Source: Vulcanisaeta sp. JCM 16159 (GTDB lineage: Archaea; Thermoproteota; Thermoprotei; Thermoproteales; Thermocladiaceae). From it: 64,000 nucleotides of DNA. A program made the translations under genes and the position numbers. Below the pieces are notes generated by a model, which was not told where the DNA came from, did no database searches, and saw only the letters and a list, made by a program, of their open reading frames with translations. Of the stretch, positions 10,560-20,524 are shown in pieces. Position 1 is the first letter of the stretch, and each line of letters opens with the position of its first letter. Location: the NCBI RefSeq assembly GCF_001316265.1, contig NZ_BBDN01000003.1, positions 59,339 through 123,338 on the forward strand, read 5' to 3'.

Positions 10560-11397
10560 TCATCTAACAATACTGTATGGGCAATACCTCCTGTGTTCAC
10601 AGCCCGAACATAACCCCCTACTCGGTGATGGCTTTGGATTCCTAAGTCCGAGCCAATAATCAATAGCGTAATCAACATCCCTAAGAAACTCATCAAATCC
10701 CCTAATACTTATTCTATGAATAGTAACGTACTTAGAGAGCCTCACAAAATCCTCACCACCCTCCAACTGCTTAATTATTATGTCTATGTTATTGATTATT
10801 CGAAAGTCCGAGCCACGTATAACCTTTATAATAGCCACACCCCGTGGGTTAAGCCCTAGGTAGTTCATCATGTGGAAGTACGACTCTGCCTGCAACACAT
10901 CTCTACCCTTCACACTCCCTAATCCTGCTGGACCACCTATTGTCTTTAACTCAATTATATACGCGGGTCTATTATCAAGGTTAATTATCAGGTCAGGAAG
11001 GCCAAGTATTGGCACATTCCTCCTAACCATGATAAGTGACGCCTCTTGAATAAACGGTTTGCTAAAATCCGCATGACCAATCCAATGCTCCATCTTAGAA
11101 TTAAAAAAAGTAAATACCCTCCTCGCCGCGATTTACAATGACTGGGTTCCAACCAGGCTCAAGCCCAAGTCCCTCCTCATTCACACCGAGTTGCCTTGAA
11201 TGCTCTTGAAGCCCATTAATCACGTTCTTATTAACAATCCTACCCTTTAGGTAGTCCAGGTGCATTCTATATTCGCAACCATGAACCTGCGAACCAACGT
11301 ATCCACTCATTAAAAAGAGGACACCATGCTTAAGCCTAGGAATTATAATCCTCTCGTTGCCCCAATAGAGCACGGCGGATTCACCAAGCAATTCCAT
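10560..11397 (-). CDS. Cas4/RecB-like PD-(D/E)xK nuclease, one frameshift
   Basis: About 278 residues after removing one A from the A7 run at 11103-11109, which joins EEGIYFF to NSKMEHWIGHADF. The central part holds the nuclease core: PDLIINLD, then IIELKTI (E-x-K), then AESYFHMMNYLG. An N-terminal GCEYRMHLDYLKG and the C-terminal CSGCEHRRYC supply the four cysteines of a Cas4-type [4Fe-4S] cluster. Cas4-like enzymes degrade single-stranded DNA 5' to 3' or trim prespacers; no CRISPR array or other cas gene is visible here, so this is a stand-alone member. It is convergent with the unknown pair and divergent from pyruvate kinase. Confidence 0.75.
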
Positions 11398-11548
11398 GCG
11401 AGGCGCAATATCGAGCTAGGCAAGCAAGTCACCCAAGATATGCCATTAATTGACCTTTATTACCTATAAGCATTACTGGACCAATCCCGTTAATTACTCC
11501 TTATAAACTCCTTATAATAGGTAAACCCAGTTAATTCCCGTATTCACC

Positions 11549-11557
11549 TAAGGTTTA
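11549..11557 (+). promoter_or_regulatory. TATA box of pyruvate kinase
   Basis: GTTTATAAT centred about 28 bases before the GTG at 11582, the spacing expected when the mRNA begins at the start codon. No ribosome-binding sequence lies between, consistent with a leaderless transcript. Confidence 0.6.
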
Positions 11558-11581
11558 TAATCCCAGCGGTAAGGCGTTGTT

Positions 11582-12942
11582 GTGGGTAAGGTAAAGATCA
11601 TAGCGACTATAGGGCCTGCCTCAGAGAAGCCTGAGGTATTGAGGGAATTAATTAAGTACGTCGATGGCATAAGGATAAACTTCTCCCACGGCAATACCGA
11701 GGAGTGGAGATCCAGGATATCGAATGCCAAGGGCTTTAGAGGCGATATTGCAGTACTTGGTGATTTGAGGGGCCCTGGGGTTAGGACGGGTAGTATGAAA
11801 CCCATAGCACTTAACGTTGACGATTCCGTGGAGTTTAGGCTCGCTGATAAGTCAAATGGGGGATTCGTACCAATACCCAGCCCATCATTCTTCAGAGTCA
11901 TAACCATTGACGATGTCATTGTGATGAATGATGGCAGGTTAAGACTACGTGTTGATAAGGTTTCGGCCAATAATGCCGTACTAACGGCATTAACCGCAGG
12001 GACTATTTCCCAGGAAAAGGCCGTGGTTATTAAGGGTAAGGATTACCCATTACCAATACTTGATGATTATGATAGGGAGGCCCTTAAGTTCGCTGTGGAG
12101 GTTGGGATGGATTACGTGGGTATTAGCCACGTTAGGAGCTCGGACGATATTGACGAGGTCCGGACTGAGTTAAGGAGGCTCGGTGGCGACTGGGTTAAGC
12201 TCGTGGCTAAGATTGAGGGTCCCGACGCCGTGAGGAACATGAGAGATGTTATCTGCGCCAGTGACTATGTGATGGTTGCCAGGGGCGACCTAGGCATGCA
12301 CTTTGACCTTGAGGAGATACCCAGGATACAAAGCTCAATAATTCGGGAAGCACAGAAATGCGGTGTACCCACCATGGTTGCCACGCAATTGCTTGAGTCC
12401 ATGATTGAACAGCCAGTGCCAACTAGGGCTGAGGTTGTGGACATAACGAATGCCGTCATGGAGGGCGTTGACTCATTATTACTGACTGGAGAGACGGCGG
12501 TTGGTAAATACCCAGTGGATGCTGTACAATGGTTGAGGAGGGTTGCCACGGAGTATGAGGATGATGTGCGTATTGATAGGGATGTGATGGCTAACCTAAC
12601 AGATAGGCTCGCCCTGGGCATTGTTCAACTTGCCGAGGACATTGGTGCTAAGATTGTGATTTATTCGAGGGGTGGCAGGTTTGTTGAAGCAATTTCTAAG
12701 TATAGGCCTAGGGTGCCACGTACGTGGGTGTTAGTGATGAGAGGATACTCAGGAGATTAAGGCTTTATTGGGGCGTTGAGCCGATACTCATTGGTGACGT
12801 TAAGGACTATGACGAGGGTGAGAGGGAGACCTTAAATCGACTGATAAGGGATGGCTTAATTGCAAAGGGAGACTTGGTTTTGTTGACCCATGGGGTTATA
12901 GATACGTATAATGACTATAGCATAAGGATACTCAGGGTTTGA
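11582..12942 (+). CDS. pyk: Pyruvate kinase, one frameshift
   Basis: About 453 residues across a break near 12722, where VPRT changes frame to VGVSDERILRRL. Conserved elements: IRINFSHG (residues 31-38), LGDLRGPGVR substrate loop, KIEGPDAVRN with the catalytic lysine, VARGDLGM, MVATQLLESM and LTGETAVGKYPV. The C-terminal domain is short and ends in TYNDYSIRILRV. It converts phosphoenolpyruvate and ADP to pyruvate and ATP in the cytoplasm. Start is GTG at 11582, fixed by the TATA box. PEPCK, which feeds the same PEP pool, is at 31539-33419. Confidence 0.95.
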
Positions 12943-13338
12943 CTAGGCGGCAACGTCCTCTACGTATTATTATATACGCCACGTAGGCAAGCACTAGGGT
13001 AATTATTAGGAAGAAGATGGTCACCGACGTGTAGCCCATGATTAGCGACCTTATTGATAGATATAGAGGTAATAATGGCATTAATATAACCAGCGCTAGG
13101 CATAGGTATTTTATGTAATTTGCGCTAAATGCGGCATGGGAGACATTAACCGAGTTAATAACCCTTAACGCATCACCAAGCTTTTTACTATTTGGTTCTA
13201 TGTAGAGCTTGACGTAACCAAGCCTCACCAACTCCTCAACGGCCTTCCTCTCATCTTCACTCAACGAGTCATAGGCAATCCTACCCCTACTCAAAATTCT
13301 CCTGAGTAACTCTCTACCCTCTCGCTCAACTCATCCAT
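12932..13338 (-). CDS. Small membrane protein, unknown, one frameshift
   Basis: About 135 residues. The start is ATG 13338 (MDELSERV) once one indel near 13315 is repaired, joining to LLRRILSRGRIAYD. The N-terminal half is a charged helical region with a possible winged-helix-like stretch (DERKAVEELVRLGYVKLYIEP). Two to three hydrophobic helices follow (LCLALVILMPLLPLYLSI; VTIFFLIITLVLAYVAYII). The basic tail RRGRCRLVKP suggests a cytoplasmic C-terminus. Its end overlaps the end of pyruvate kinase by 11 bases (convergent). No family recognised. Confidence 0.55.
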
Positions 13339-13392
13339 CTCAGTATCACCTCACTAATTAATTCAGACGAAGATAACTGCCTAAATAAGGCA

Positions 13393-13848
13393 TTACGGAT
13401 CTAAGTAACTCAACGGCCGTGTTAAGCCTAATAGATACCTCATCAGGCTTTCACCATAAATAACTAAGTAATTACTACCGCCATCACTGATGAAGGCTCC
13501 AAGGCCCATTATATCACGAAGCAAGGAGAAATCCAGAGTATCAATTCGTAATGCTGAAACCCACCTATCGCCAATACGCACCACACCATCACCAACACCA
13601 ATACTGAGACAAAGCCTGCTAAGTTTTAAGTCATTAATTCCCTGAGAGGAAACACTCCTTAATAGCCTAATTTTAGTTGTAACTAAGCCCCCTGAGGTAC
13701 CCTTACTTTTCCTACGTCTTACAACAAGGAAGTAAATTACTAATGCAATAACCAGTACAATCATGAATAATATGGGACTTATTATAAAGAGAAAGAAAGA
13801 TGCTAAAATACCTAAAATCCAATACCAATTTTTCCTTAAAAAAATCAC
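13393..13848 (-). CDS. Membrane-anchored protein, unknown, 151 residues
   Basis: Two hydrophobic helices lie in the first 45 residues (WILGILASFFLFIISPILFMIVLVIALVIYFLVV) followed by RRRKSKG, which places the soluble domain (about 105 residues) in the cytoplasm. The soluble part contains GVVRIGDRWVSALRID and ends DP. Together with the gene just downstream it forms a pair of small membrane proteins of unknown role, both in the same direction. Confidence 0.6.
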   Translation of the reverse strand: MIFLRKNWYWILGILASFFLFIISPILFMIVLVIALVIYFLVVRRRKSKGTSGGLVTTKIRLLRSVSSQGINDLKLSRLCLSIGVGDGVVRIGDRWVSALRIDTLDFSLLRDIMGLGAFISDGGSNYLVIYGESLMRYLLGLTRPLSYLDP

Positions 13849-14120
13849 TAAACATGATCGCCTTCAGAATATAATAATCGTAGAAGCTAATTAATTAATT
13901 GGATAAAAAGAGAAAGAACCATCAATAGAGAAGCTTCATTAAATACGAACTAACGATGCTGATTTCCTACAAATCAACATAAGGCCTTATGAAGCATGAA
14001 GATAAATGCTTTATTAAGTATATAATGAACCAACGTGATTAAACACCTGTCACAACCCAACTTTCACATTACAAATTAAATTACAACCTTTATAAGAACC
14101 CGTAATATAAATGAAACGGT

Positions 14121-14183
14121 ATGTCCAAGAAGGAGAAGAAGGAGGAAGGAAAGAAGGAGGAGAAGAAGGAAAAGAAGAAGTGA
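14121..14183 (+). CDS. Leaderless 20-residue Lys/Glu microprotein gene
   Basis: An ATG opens a 20-codon frame in which, after Met-Ser, every residue is Lys or Glu except one Gly at position 10; it starts MSKKEKKEEG and ends KKEKKK, with a TGA at 14181. A TATA box CTTTATAAG at 14088-14096 is centred 28 bases before the ATG, so this is exactly where a leaderless mRNA would begin. Net charge is about +5. It stands alone in a 450-base gene-free stretch next to the RNase P RNA gene. A nucleic acid-binding or charge-buffering role is only a guess. Low-complexity purine-rich DNA is the alternative reading. Confidence 0.5.
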   Translation: MSKKEKKEEGKKEEKKEKKK

Positions 14184-14307
14184 TAATAAATATGTTAGGT
14201 GAGTAAATGATATTTACTTAAAACAATTTATATTTTCTTTTTCTTTATTGTTTAAACATACTATGATGAATAAACCTATAATGAAGAATTACCTGGGGAA
14301 AATGGCC

Positions 14308-14531
14308 GGCTGTGCACCCAGCCACGGCATAACTCCCCTTCTGTAGCATTTGTCTAAGGCCCTACCCGGACCTCACCCGTGGAGATCACAGGTCCCTATT
14401 TGGGCCGCTGTCCCACAGCGACCTCTCGGTCGGCGGGTTGCCCCACGGGGACCACGGCACTGTGGGGAAGTTTCCTCAGGCGAGCCGTTGCCGGGCTCGC
14501 CCGGTTGCCTGCCGTAGCTGGGCGCACAGCC
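14308..14531 (-). ncRNA. rnpB: RNase P RNA, short (type T-like)
   Basis: The ends form a 21-bp P1 helix: 14511-14531 pairs with 14308-14328 with only two G-U pairs. On the minus strand CR-I (GAGGAAACTTCCCC, 14464-14477) and CR-V (ACAGAAGGGGAGTTAT, 14329-14344) pair as P4: AAC(U)UCCCC with GGGGAGUU leaves the universally conserved bulged U. Upstream of CR-V, AGACAAATGCTACAGAA matches the catalytic-core consensus. At 224 nt it is far shorter than the usual 290-330 nt of archaeal RNase P RNA, in line with the reduced specificity domain reported for Pyrobaculum, Caldivirga and Vulcanisaeta. An AAGCTTTATCAA element around 14558-14569 could be its promoter. Confidence 0.85.
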
Positions 14532-14638
14532 GCAAATTACTTAAGTATACTAAGGCTTGATAAAGCTTATCCCGTGCATTAGATATACTTCCTCACGTGC
14601 TGAAATCTTATTAAACCCTTAATGCCAGTTCGATTTGA

Positions 14639-15882
14639 ATGAGTAAATACATATACCCGAACGCCATTATTGCAACTGCAGGTCACGTGGATCACGGCAA
14701 GACGACACTGGTGCATGCACTCAGCGGTGTCTGGGTCGCCAGGTACAGTGAGGAGATTAAGAGGGCCATGACTGTTAAACTCGGCTACATAACCATAGGC
14801 CTCTACGAGTGCTCGTCAATAGATGGCGAGTTTAGGATGATAAGTGATGGATTGCTTAAAGACGGTAAGTGCCCCAATGGCGATGAACCGGTACTAAAGA
14901 GGAAGGTGTCAATACTTGATGTACCGGGCCATGAAGTGTTAATAAGTACTATGATATCAGGAATTTCCTATATCGATGCCGCTTTACTCGTGATCGACGC
15001 CTCAATGCCGGTGCCCCAACCACAGACTGAGGAACACTTCACGGCATTAACAATAATGGGTCTCAATAAGTTAATAGTTGTTCAGAATAAGCTTGACTTG
15101 GTAAATAAGGAACAGGCCCTAGAGAACTACAGACAGATTAAGCAGTTCCTTGGCAATACCTGGGCCAGGAACTCACCAATAATACCCGTGTCCTCGCTAC
15201 ACAAGGTCAATATCGAAGCCATATCCTCATTAATCGACAGATTAGTACCACCCAGGGAAACCTCAGGTGGCGACTTTAGAATGCTCGTATTAAGAAGCTT
15301 CAATGTTAATAAGCCAGGTACCCCACCAGACAAATTGGTTGGTGGCGTGCTTGGTGGTACCGTTATTAAAGGCTCGGCTAAGGTTAATGACGAGATTGAG
15401 ATAAGACCAGGGCTTAAATTGGGTAATAAGTATGAACCAATAATCACGAAGATAGTCAGCATAGCCATCGGTAATGAGTACATCGAGGAAGCCAGACCAG
15501 GTGGTTTAGTGGGTATCGGCACTGAGCTTGATCCAGCATTAACGAAGGCTGACTCCCTCGTCGGCAGTATTGTTGGTAAACCCGGCACACTACCACCAGT
15601 ATGGAGTGAATTAACCCTTGAGTTCCATAGGATAGAGAAACCCAGTGATCAAGCGTTGAGGGAGGTTACGTTTAAGCCTAAGGACGTGATCATGGTCCAT
15701 GTTGGATCAGCAGCCGTTATGGGAATCGTAAAGGGATTTCACAGTGATAAGCTTGATGTGATACTTAGGAAGCCGTCTCCGCAGAGGAGGGTTCCAAGGC
15801 TGTGATCACAAAGCAGGTGAATAATAGGTGGAGGATCGTTGGTTATGGAATCCTAAAGGGCGGTAATGCAGTTCTAGAGTGA
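14639..15882 (+). CDS. Translation initiation factor aIF2 gamma subunit, one frameshift
   Basis: About 415 residues. GTPase motifs: G1 AGHVDHGKTT (residues 14-23), G3 DVPGHE, G4 NKLD. The zinc knuckle is CSSIDGEF...KDGKCPNGDEP. Domains II and III follow, with GGTVIKGSAKVNDEIEI and a final GYGILKGGNAVLE that is seen only after repair of a break near 15772. The protein binds GTP and initiator Met-tRNA and delivers it to the small ribosomal subunit. A PIN-domain gene follows 10 bases later, an arrangement common in archaea. Confidence 0.93.
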
Positions 15883-15892
15883 AGTAATTGGT

Positions 15893-16246
15893 ATGAAAGT
15901 AGAGTGCGTGGTCTTCGATACAAGCGCAATACTACTAATGTTCACCGAGGGCCTACGCGTCATTGATCAGGTAATTGAACTTATTAATTCACCAATAATA
16001 CCCATGATCCCATACCCAATACTTAATGAGTTAATAAAGTTAAGCAGGTTAGGTAGGCCTAGGGTCGCTAGGGCTTCGAGTAACGCCCTTAATTACGTTA
16101 TTAATAATTTCTCAATAGCTAACGCCACGGACTCGCCAGATGACTCGGTGGTTAAGGTGTCTAGTAGGTACGGCTGTGTTGCCGTAACGTGTGACATGAA
16201 ATTACTAAGGAGATTAAGGCAGGCGGGTATAAGGCTATATACCTAA
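15893..16246 (+). CDS. PIN-domain ribonuclease (Fcf1/VapC-like)
   Basis: 117 residues making a single PIN domain: VVFDTSAILLMF supplies the first acidic residue (D9), PYPILNELIKL the glutamate of helix 3, SPDDSVVKVS the third acid, and VTCDMKLLRRLRQAG the last aspartate. These coordinate Mg2+ in RNA cleavage. No antitoxin gene is next to it; it directly follows aIF2-gamma with 10 bases between, so a housekeeping role in RNA or ribosome maturation is more likely than toxin activity. That is an inference from context. Confidence 0.8.
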   Translation: MKVECVVFDTSAILLMFTEGLRVIDQVIELINSPIIPMIPYPILNELIKLSRLGRPRVARASSNALNYVINNFSIANATDSPDDSVVKVSSRYGCVAVTCDMKLLRRLRQAGIRLYT

Positions 16247-16317
16247 GGGCCAGTGCAGGTAAACTTGAGACTGATTTTGATTTTTAATTTGATTTTCAAT
16301 TAGAGTTCCTTCATTGC

Positions 16318-17852
16318 TTAAGTCTGCATTTCCCTATCTTCCTTATTGCTCTTATTTATTGTATTAATTACGGAGACAACAATGCCTGCGGCCATCCTCT
16401 CGGCATCGCCCTGCGTTGCAAAGGCGAATTCGTCATACGCAACCTCACCGTGCATTTCCCTATCACCAATTCTCAGAGCCTCTAATGGCGCCTTTAACGG
16501 CGTTATCCTACTTATCAGCTTTAGGATTAGGTATGTCATTAGGGCATCGTAGGCTATCACCACGCAACGCCTAGTAATTGGAGAACCACCTGAAATGGAT
16601 TACCATAAAGCGCGCCCTAAGGCTGGGTCGACGTACTTCGTTATATTCGGGTCAGCGAATACTCCCGTAAGGATACCACCGACTATACCCGGAACCGCGT
16701 GGTCCGAGAACACGCCCAACGCGTCATCTATGTGCCTTGTCAACCTAGACCTAAACTGAAACATATTAAGCGAATACCACGCGGCGGCACTCGATGTGGC
16801 ACCTATTATTATTGCACCGACGCCATTTACGTAACCTGCGGCTGGCGTGATGCTGACTAGGCCTGCCACCGCGCCGGATGCGGTGCCCGTGAGCGTGGGT
16901 CTCTCAAAATAGGCCATGTCAAGTAGCATCCATACTACAACTGCGACTGCCGTAGCCAGGTTAGTGTTTATTACAGCTATTGCGGCATCTATTGTTGATC
17001 CATATGGGTCACCGCCGTTAAAGCCATTCCAACCAAGCCAGACGAGGCCGAGGCCTGCCGCGACCTGAGTTAGGTTATGTGGTTGCAACCTCCTCTCCTC
17101 AACCAACCTCTCACCAACCATCGCAGCCGCTATGAAGGCCGCTATACCCGCATCAACATGTATTACGTAACCACCTGAGAAATCCGCAACACCAAGTTGC
17201 TCGAGCCAACCACCACCCCAAAGCCAAAAGGCCACTGGACTATAAACAAGCAAGGACCATAGTGGTACGAAGAGCATCCAAGCCTTAAAGTTCATCCTCT
17301 CTATCAAGGCGCCGACCATCAGCGCCGGCGTTATTGCGGCGAAAACGAATTGAAAGAATATCAACGTCGACATGGCTATGTTAGGGTACTGCTGCGCGGC
17401 GGGTACGCTGGCCTGCGACGCAATAATATTACTTGTTAATGCCGGTATTGGCGTGCCCAGTATGTTGAAGCCTCCTATTCTCACTAACGTAGGTCCAAAT
17501 GCGAACATATAGCCCGCCAGTACCCAAACGACCAGTACTATGGTGAAGGCGTAGAGCACCATCATCATTGTGTTTATTGCGTACTTACGCTTGGTCATGC
17601 CACTGTAGAGGAGCATTAGGCCAGGTACACTTTGAAGACCAACCAGCGTTGCCGCGGTGAGCATCCATGCATTACTGCCGGTGTCTAGCCATGGAGGCAC
17701 GGAAGCGGGCGGATACCCTGATAGGTTTGGCGGCGTGTCAGCCTTAACAACAATCGCAGTCGCCAGCGCCATGACCAAGAGCGCTGGGGTTATTCTACTC
17801 AATATTACCAACTTATTTATCCTATTTACCGTTTTAATGGGTCGCCGGGCAC
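16318..17852 (-). CDS. amt: Ammonium transporter Amt, three frameshifts
   Basis: About 511 residues after repair near 17843, 16613 and 16564. The pore histidines lie in [14 protein letters not shown] and [12 protein letters not shown], the Amt/Mep signature. The last helix and tail are recovered in the third frame, ending [10 protein letters not shown] (compare EHGExAY). The N-terminus has a signal-like helix, as in other Amt proteins. I place the start at GTG 17852: it lies about 26 bases after a TATA box identical to that of glnA, and one missing base near 17843 connects it to the main frame; TTG 17811 is the alternative. It imports ammonium for the adjacent glutamine synthetase. Confidence 0.9.
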
Positions 17853-17871
17853 AAACTATGTAAACTAAGTA

Positions 17872-17885
17872 GTTTTTAAGCTTTT
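17872..17885 (-). promoter_or_regulatory. amt promoter element shared with glnA
   Basis: On the minus strand AAAAGCTTAAAAAC, with a TATA core, lies about 26 bases upstream of GTG 17852. Thirteen bases are identical to the element before glnA (19337-19349), which suggests common control of the two nitrogen genes or a strong shared core promoter. Confidence 0.55.
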
Positions 17886-17990
17886 CTCCCTATGCTATTT
17901 ATATTATCACCGTAAAAATATTGTGCCATGAAATGAATATAAATTACTATATATTTTTAATTTAATTTTAAATATAAATTACCTCTAATC

Positions 17991-19317
17991 CTATGCCGTG
18001 ACTAAGTACCTATTGTACTCCCACTGGGTTATTATATTCCAGGTCTTCTCCCAGGGACCAACATTTGTTAGGTAGTCCTCCCACTCATTCTGCTTAATCT
18101 TAACGTAGGCATTTACTAACTCACTTGGTAATTCAGTGGCTAGGAAGCTCTTTGATAATTCCTTTAACGTGTCCTCAAGCGTGGCCGGTGTTTCCTGGGC
18201 ATTGGTCAACTCATACGCCACCTCCTCGGTTGGTGGTGGTGGTTCCTTCCTATCCTCGAGACCCTTTATTATGGTCTTCACCATGCCGCGAAGGCCAGGT
18301 ATGGGTTCATGCTTGGGTCCGGGTGCCTATACTCAATCCTGTTAATCCTCATCTTATACTGTGGTATCCTAATCATGGCGCTCCTATTTGCATAGCCCCA
18401 GACAATCCTCGTGGGGGCCTCGTAGTGAGGTACCAACCTCTTGTATGAATTGACGAGTGGCGCGACGAAGCTACTTAATGCCCTCGCATTGCTCAATATT
18501 GCACTTATTGCGTAACCACACTCATCAGTTATCTTTCCAGTATTGCTCTGGAATAAGTTCTTGCCGTCCTTCCAGACGCTGATGTGAGTATGCGCACCAC
18601 TACCGTTGACCCCCCAGAAGGGCTTTGGCATGAATGTGGCCACTAAGCCGTACTTCCTCGCGATGTCCTTAGCCATTATCTTAAAGTACACAAGCTGGTC
18701 AGCAAGCCTAAGCGGGTCCGTGGCGCCTATGTTTATCTCATATTGACTTGGTGCGACCTCGTGATGGGTCTTCGTATAATTAATGCCCGCATCGGCTATT
18801 GCCGTTATTAACTCCTTCATGAACTGCGACTGTACCGTGACGTTCCAACCATCAAAGTAAATACCTGGGTCGGCAAATACAGGCTTACCACCATCTTCCC
18901 TAACCACGAAGAACTCAACCTCAACGCCCATTAGGAACTCATAGCCCTTCGATCTGACCTCTTCCAATACATCGTTAAGGACTCTCCTTGGGTCGAGCGG
19001 TGATGGTTTATTGCTATGTCGGACACCATCGTGAATACGTCAGCCACCTTACCATCTTGCCAATACTCAATGTACACAGCCCTTGGGTCAACATACGCCA
19101 CGAAATCACTCCTATTCACTGTTGAGTATGATGGTATTGATGATGCATCGAAGGGCATTCCATCAATGAAGAGGTCCTTGGCCATGTCTATTGGTACTAT
19201 TTCAGACCTTGGTGCACCATTCATGTCAACTATTATGAACTTAACATACTTTATGCCTGAGGCCTTTAGGATTCTCCATAGGTCTGCAGGTTCGATTTCT
19301 AGGCTCTTTGTGGGCAC
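17991..19317 (-). CDS. glnA: Glutamine synthetase, two frameshifts
   Basis: About 442 residues, GS type I size. Breaks: near 19005 (AACCATC, missing C) and near 18283. Visible motifs: VEVEFFVV (metal), HHEVAPSQYEINI, the ATP/NH4+ site VNGSGAHTHISVWKDG, SYKRLVPHYEAPTRIVWG and NRSAMIRIP, then YRHPDPSMNPYLAFAAM. It makes glutamine from glutamate, ammonia and ATP in the cytoplasm. The GTG at 19317 follows a TATA box by about 26 bases (leaderless). No adenylylation-loop tyrosine motif could be identified. It lies just upstream of amt, with amt under its own copy of the same promoter sequence. Confidence 0.95.
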
Positions 19318-19336
19318 GGATAATGTGCATAAAGAG

Positions 19337-19349
19337 GTTTTTAAGCTTT
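19337..19349 (-). promoter_or_regulatory. glnA TATA/BRE element
   Basis: Minus-strand AAAGCTTAAAAAC, about 26 bases before GTG 19317. It is identical over 13 bases to the sequence before amt. Confidence 0.6.
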
Positions 19350-19530
19350 ATTCTTATTATACTTAGTCTTTCCGTAATAATATATAGTATGAGATAATTC
19401 ATATATATTCATAATATTTTATTTAATTTAACGTCATAACGTATTAAAGTATATTGAGTAAGTCCTGATACCGTAACTACCTATCATGAACAAAAGGTTT
19501 TATTAATTGGCCCTCCTATGTGGCGTTGAT

Positions 19531-20049
19531 ATGATGCAGATCAAGCTTGGTTTTGAGGAGTGGCGTAAGTTGGGTAAGGAGATTGAGAGGATTGCCCAGA
19601 GTGATGAGCTTGAGTTAATAATTAGTATGACGTTTGGATTTACAGGCATTGAGGGTAATGAGGGTGAGGAGGAAGAGGAGGTTGAGGAGGAGCATGAGCA
19701 TCACCACCATCACATAACAGAATTGCCGAAGGAGGTCATCGAGGAATTGAATGATTTCATGGACATGCTAAAGACAAAGTATAATGCAAAGATTGATCAC
19801 CACGTGCATGGAGACCACGCAGGCGTGGTCGCCTCAGTAATGACGAATGGTAAGGACGCAATAAACGTGTTTAGGAACATAATCGATGATGCAAAGAACT
19901 GTGAGAACTGCGTATTGGCTGGAATTGACGGGGAGTTTCACCTTGGTAATGACGTTAGTGTGATATTCTTTGGCGATAGTTATAAGTTGACATTCATATT
20001 ACCTGCCCAGGACGGTAGGCGATTAATAATTAGTGAGGTAAATACCTAG
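19531..20049 (+). CDS. Unknown protein with acidic His-rich linker
   Basis: About 172 residues. TATA (GTTTTATTAA) at 19497-19506 points to ATG 19531 or 19534 as a leaderless start, rather than the upstream TTG 19507. An N-terminal helical segment is followed by a linker of Glu/Gly then HEHHHHH (about residue 57-63), and a C-terminal domain with DHHVHGDHAG and a CENC pair. The His/Glu tract and the two histidine groups suggest binding of Ni, Zn or Co, perhaps storage or sensing. No family recognised. It overlaps the thioredoxin stop by 4 bases (convergent). Confidence 0.65.
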   Translation: MMQIKLGFEEWRKLGKEIERIAQSDELELIISMTFGFTGIEGNEGEEEEEVEEEHEHHHHHITELPKEVIEELNDFMDMLKTKYNAKIDHHVHGDHAGVVASVMTNGKDAINVFRNIIDDAKNCENCVLAGIDGEFHLGNDVSVIFFGDSYKLTFILPAQDGRRLIISEVNT

Positions 20050-20468
20050 GGCTTAACTCCTAGGTAAATCTCGATATACCTCCTCATTGTGTTATAATCA
20101 ACTGCGCCAACCACCCTGTAGACCTCCTCACCATTCCTGAATAGTACCGTGGTTGGTATCGACATAACACCATACTCAGCGGCAACTTCTGGGTATGCAT
20201 CGACGTCGATACGCCCAAAGAATACACTGCCCGCAAATACCTGAGCCAACTTATTGAGTATTGGCTCCATTATCCTGCAGGGTATGCACCAGTCAGCGTA
20301 GAAATCAATCACGGAAGCTGAACACTCCCTAATGTACGATACGAAGTTGGTATTATTAAGCGCTGTAATACCATTAGGACACGTAGGCCTATTAATTTGT
20401 GTTTCCCTGGCACGCGCCATTATCATTTCCTTGTATATCCTCTCAATTATCTCCCTCTCCTCATCCAT
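20046..20468 (-). CDS. Thioredoxin-family protein
   Basis: 140 residues: a 45-residue N-terminal helical extension (MDEEREIIERIYKEMIMARA) and a thioredoxin fold with active site ADWCIPCRIMEP near residue 61, and the cis-proline segment SIPTTVLFRNGEEV. No signal peptide is visible, so it works in the cytoplasm as a thiol reductant. The N-terminal helix resembles that of other archaeal thioredoxins. It is one half of a possible thiol system with the VKOR-like protein near the window start, though they are not linked. Confidence 0.9.
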   Translation of the reverse strand: MDEEREIIERIYKEMIMARARETQINRPTCPNGITALNNTNFVSYIRECSASVIDFYADWCIPCRIMEPILNKLAQVFAGSVFFGRIDVDAYPEVAAEYGVMSIPTTVLFRNGEEVYRVVGAVDYNTMRRYIEIYLGVKP

Positions 20469-20524
20469 CCTAAAGGACAGATTACTGAGCCTTTAAAAGC
20501 CGTTAGCGCTTGTTCACTCGCAAA

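Noticed and set aside
10300..10659. Plus-strand frame overlapping the unknown gene at 10095-10469 and the nuclease gene end
   Set aside because: Its last third is antisense to the nuclease C-terminus with the Fe-S cysteines; it may contain part of the true C-terminus of the unknown gene if an indel exists, but this cannot be shown.
14262..14300. ATGATGA near the RNase P RNA 3' end as a box C
   Set aside because: No D, D' or C' box at the right spacing follows it.
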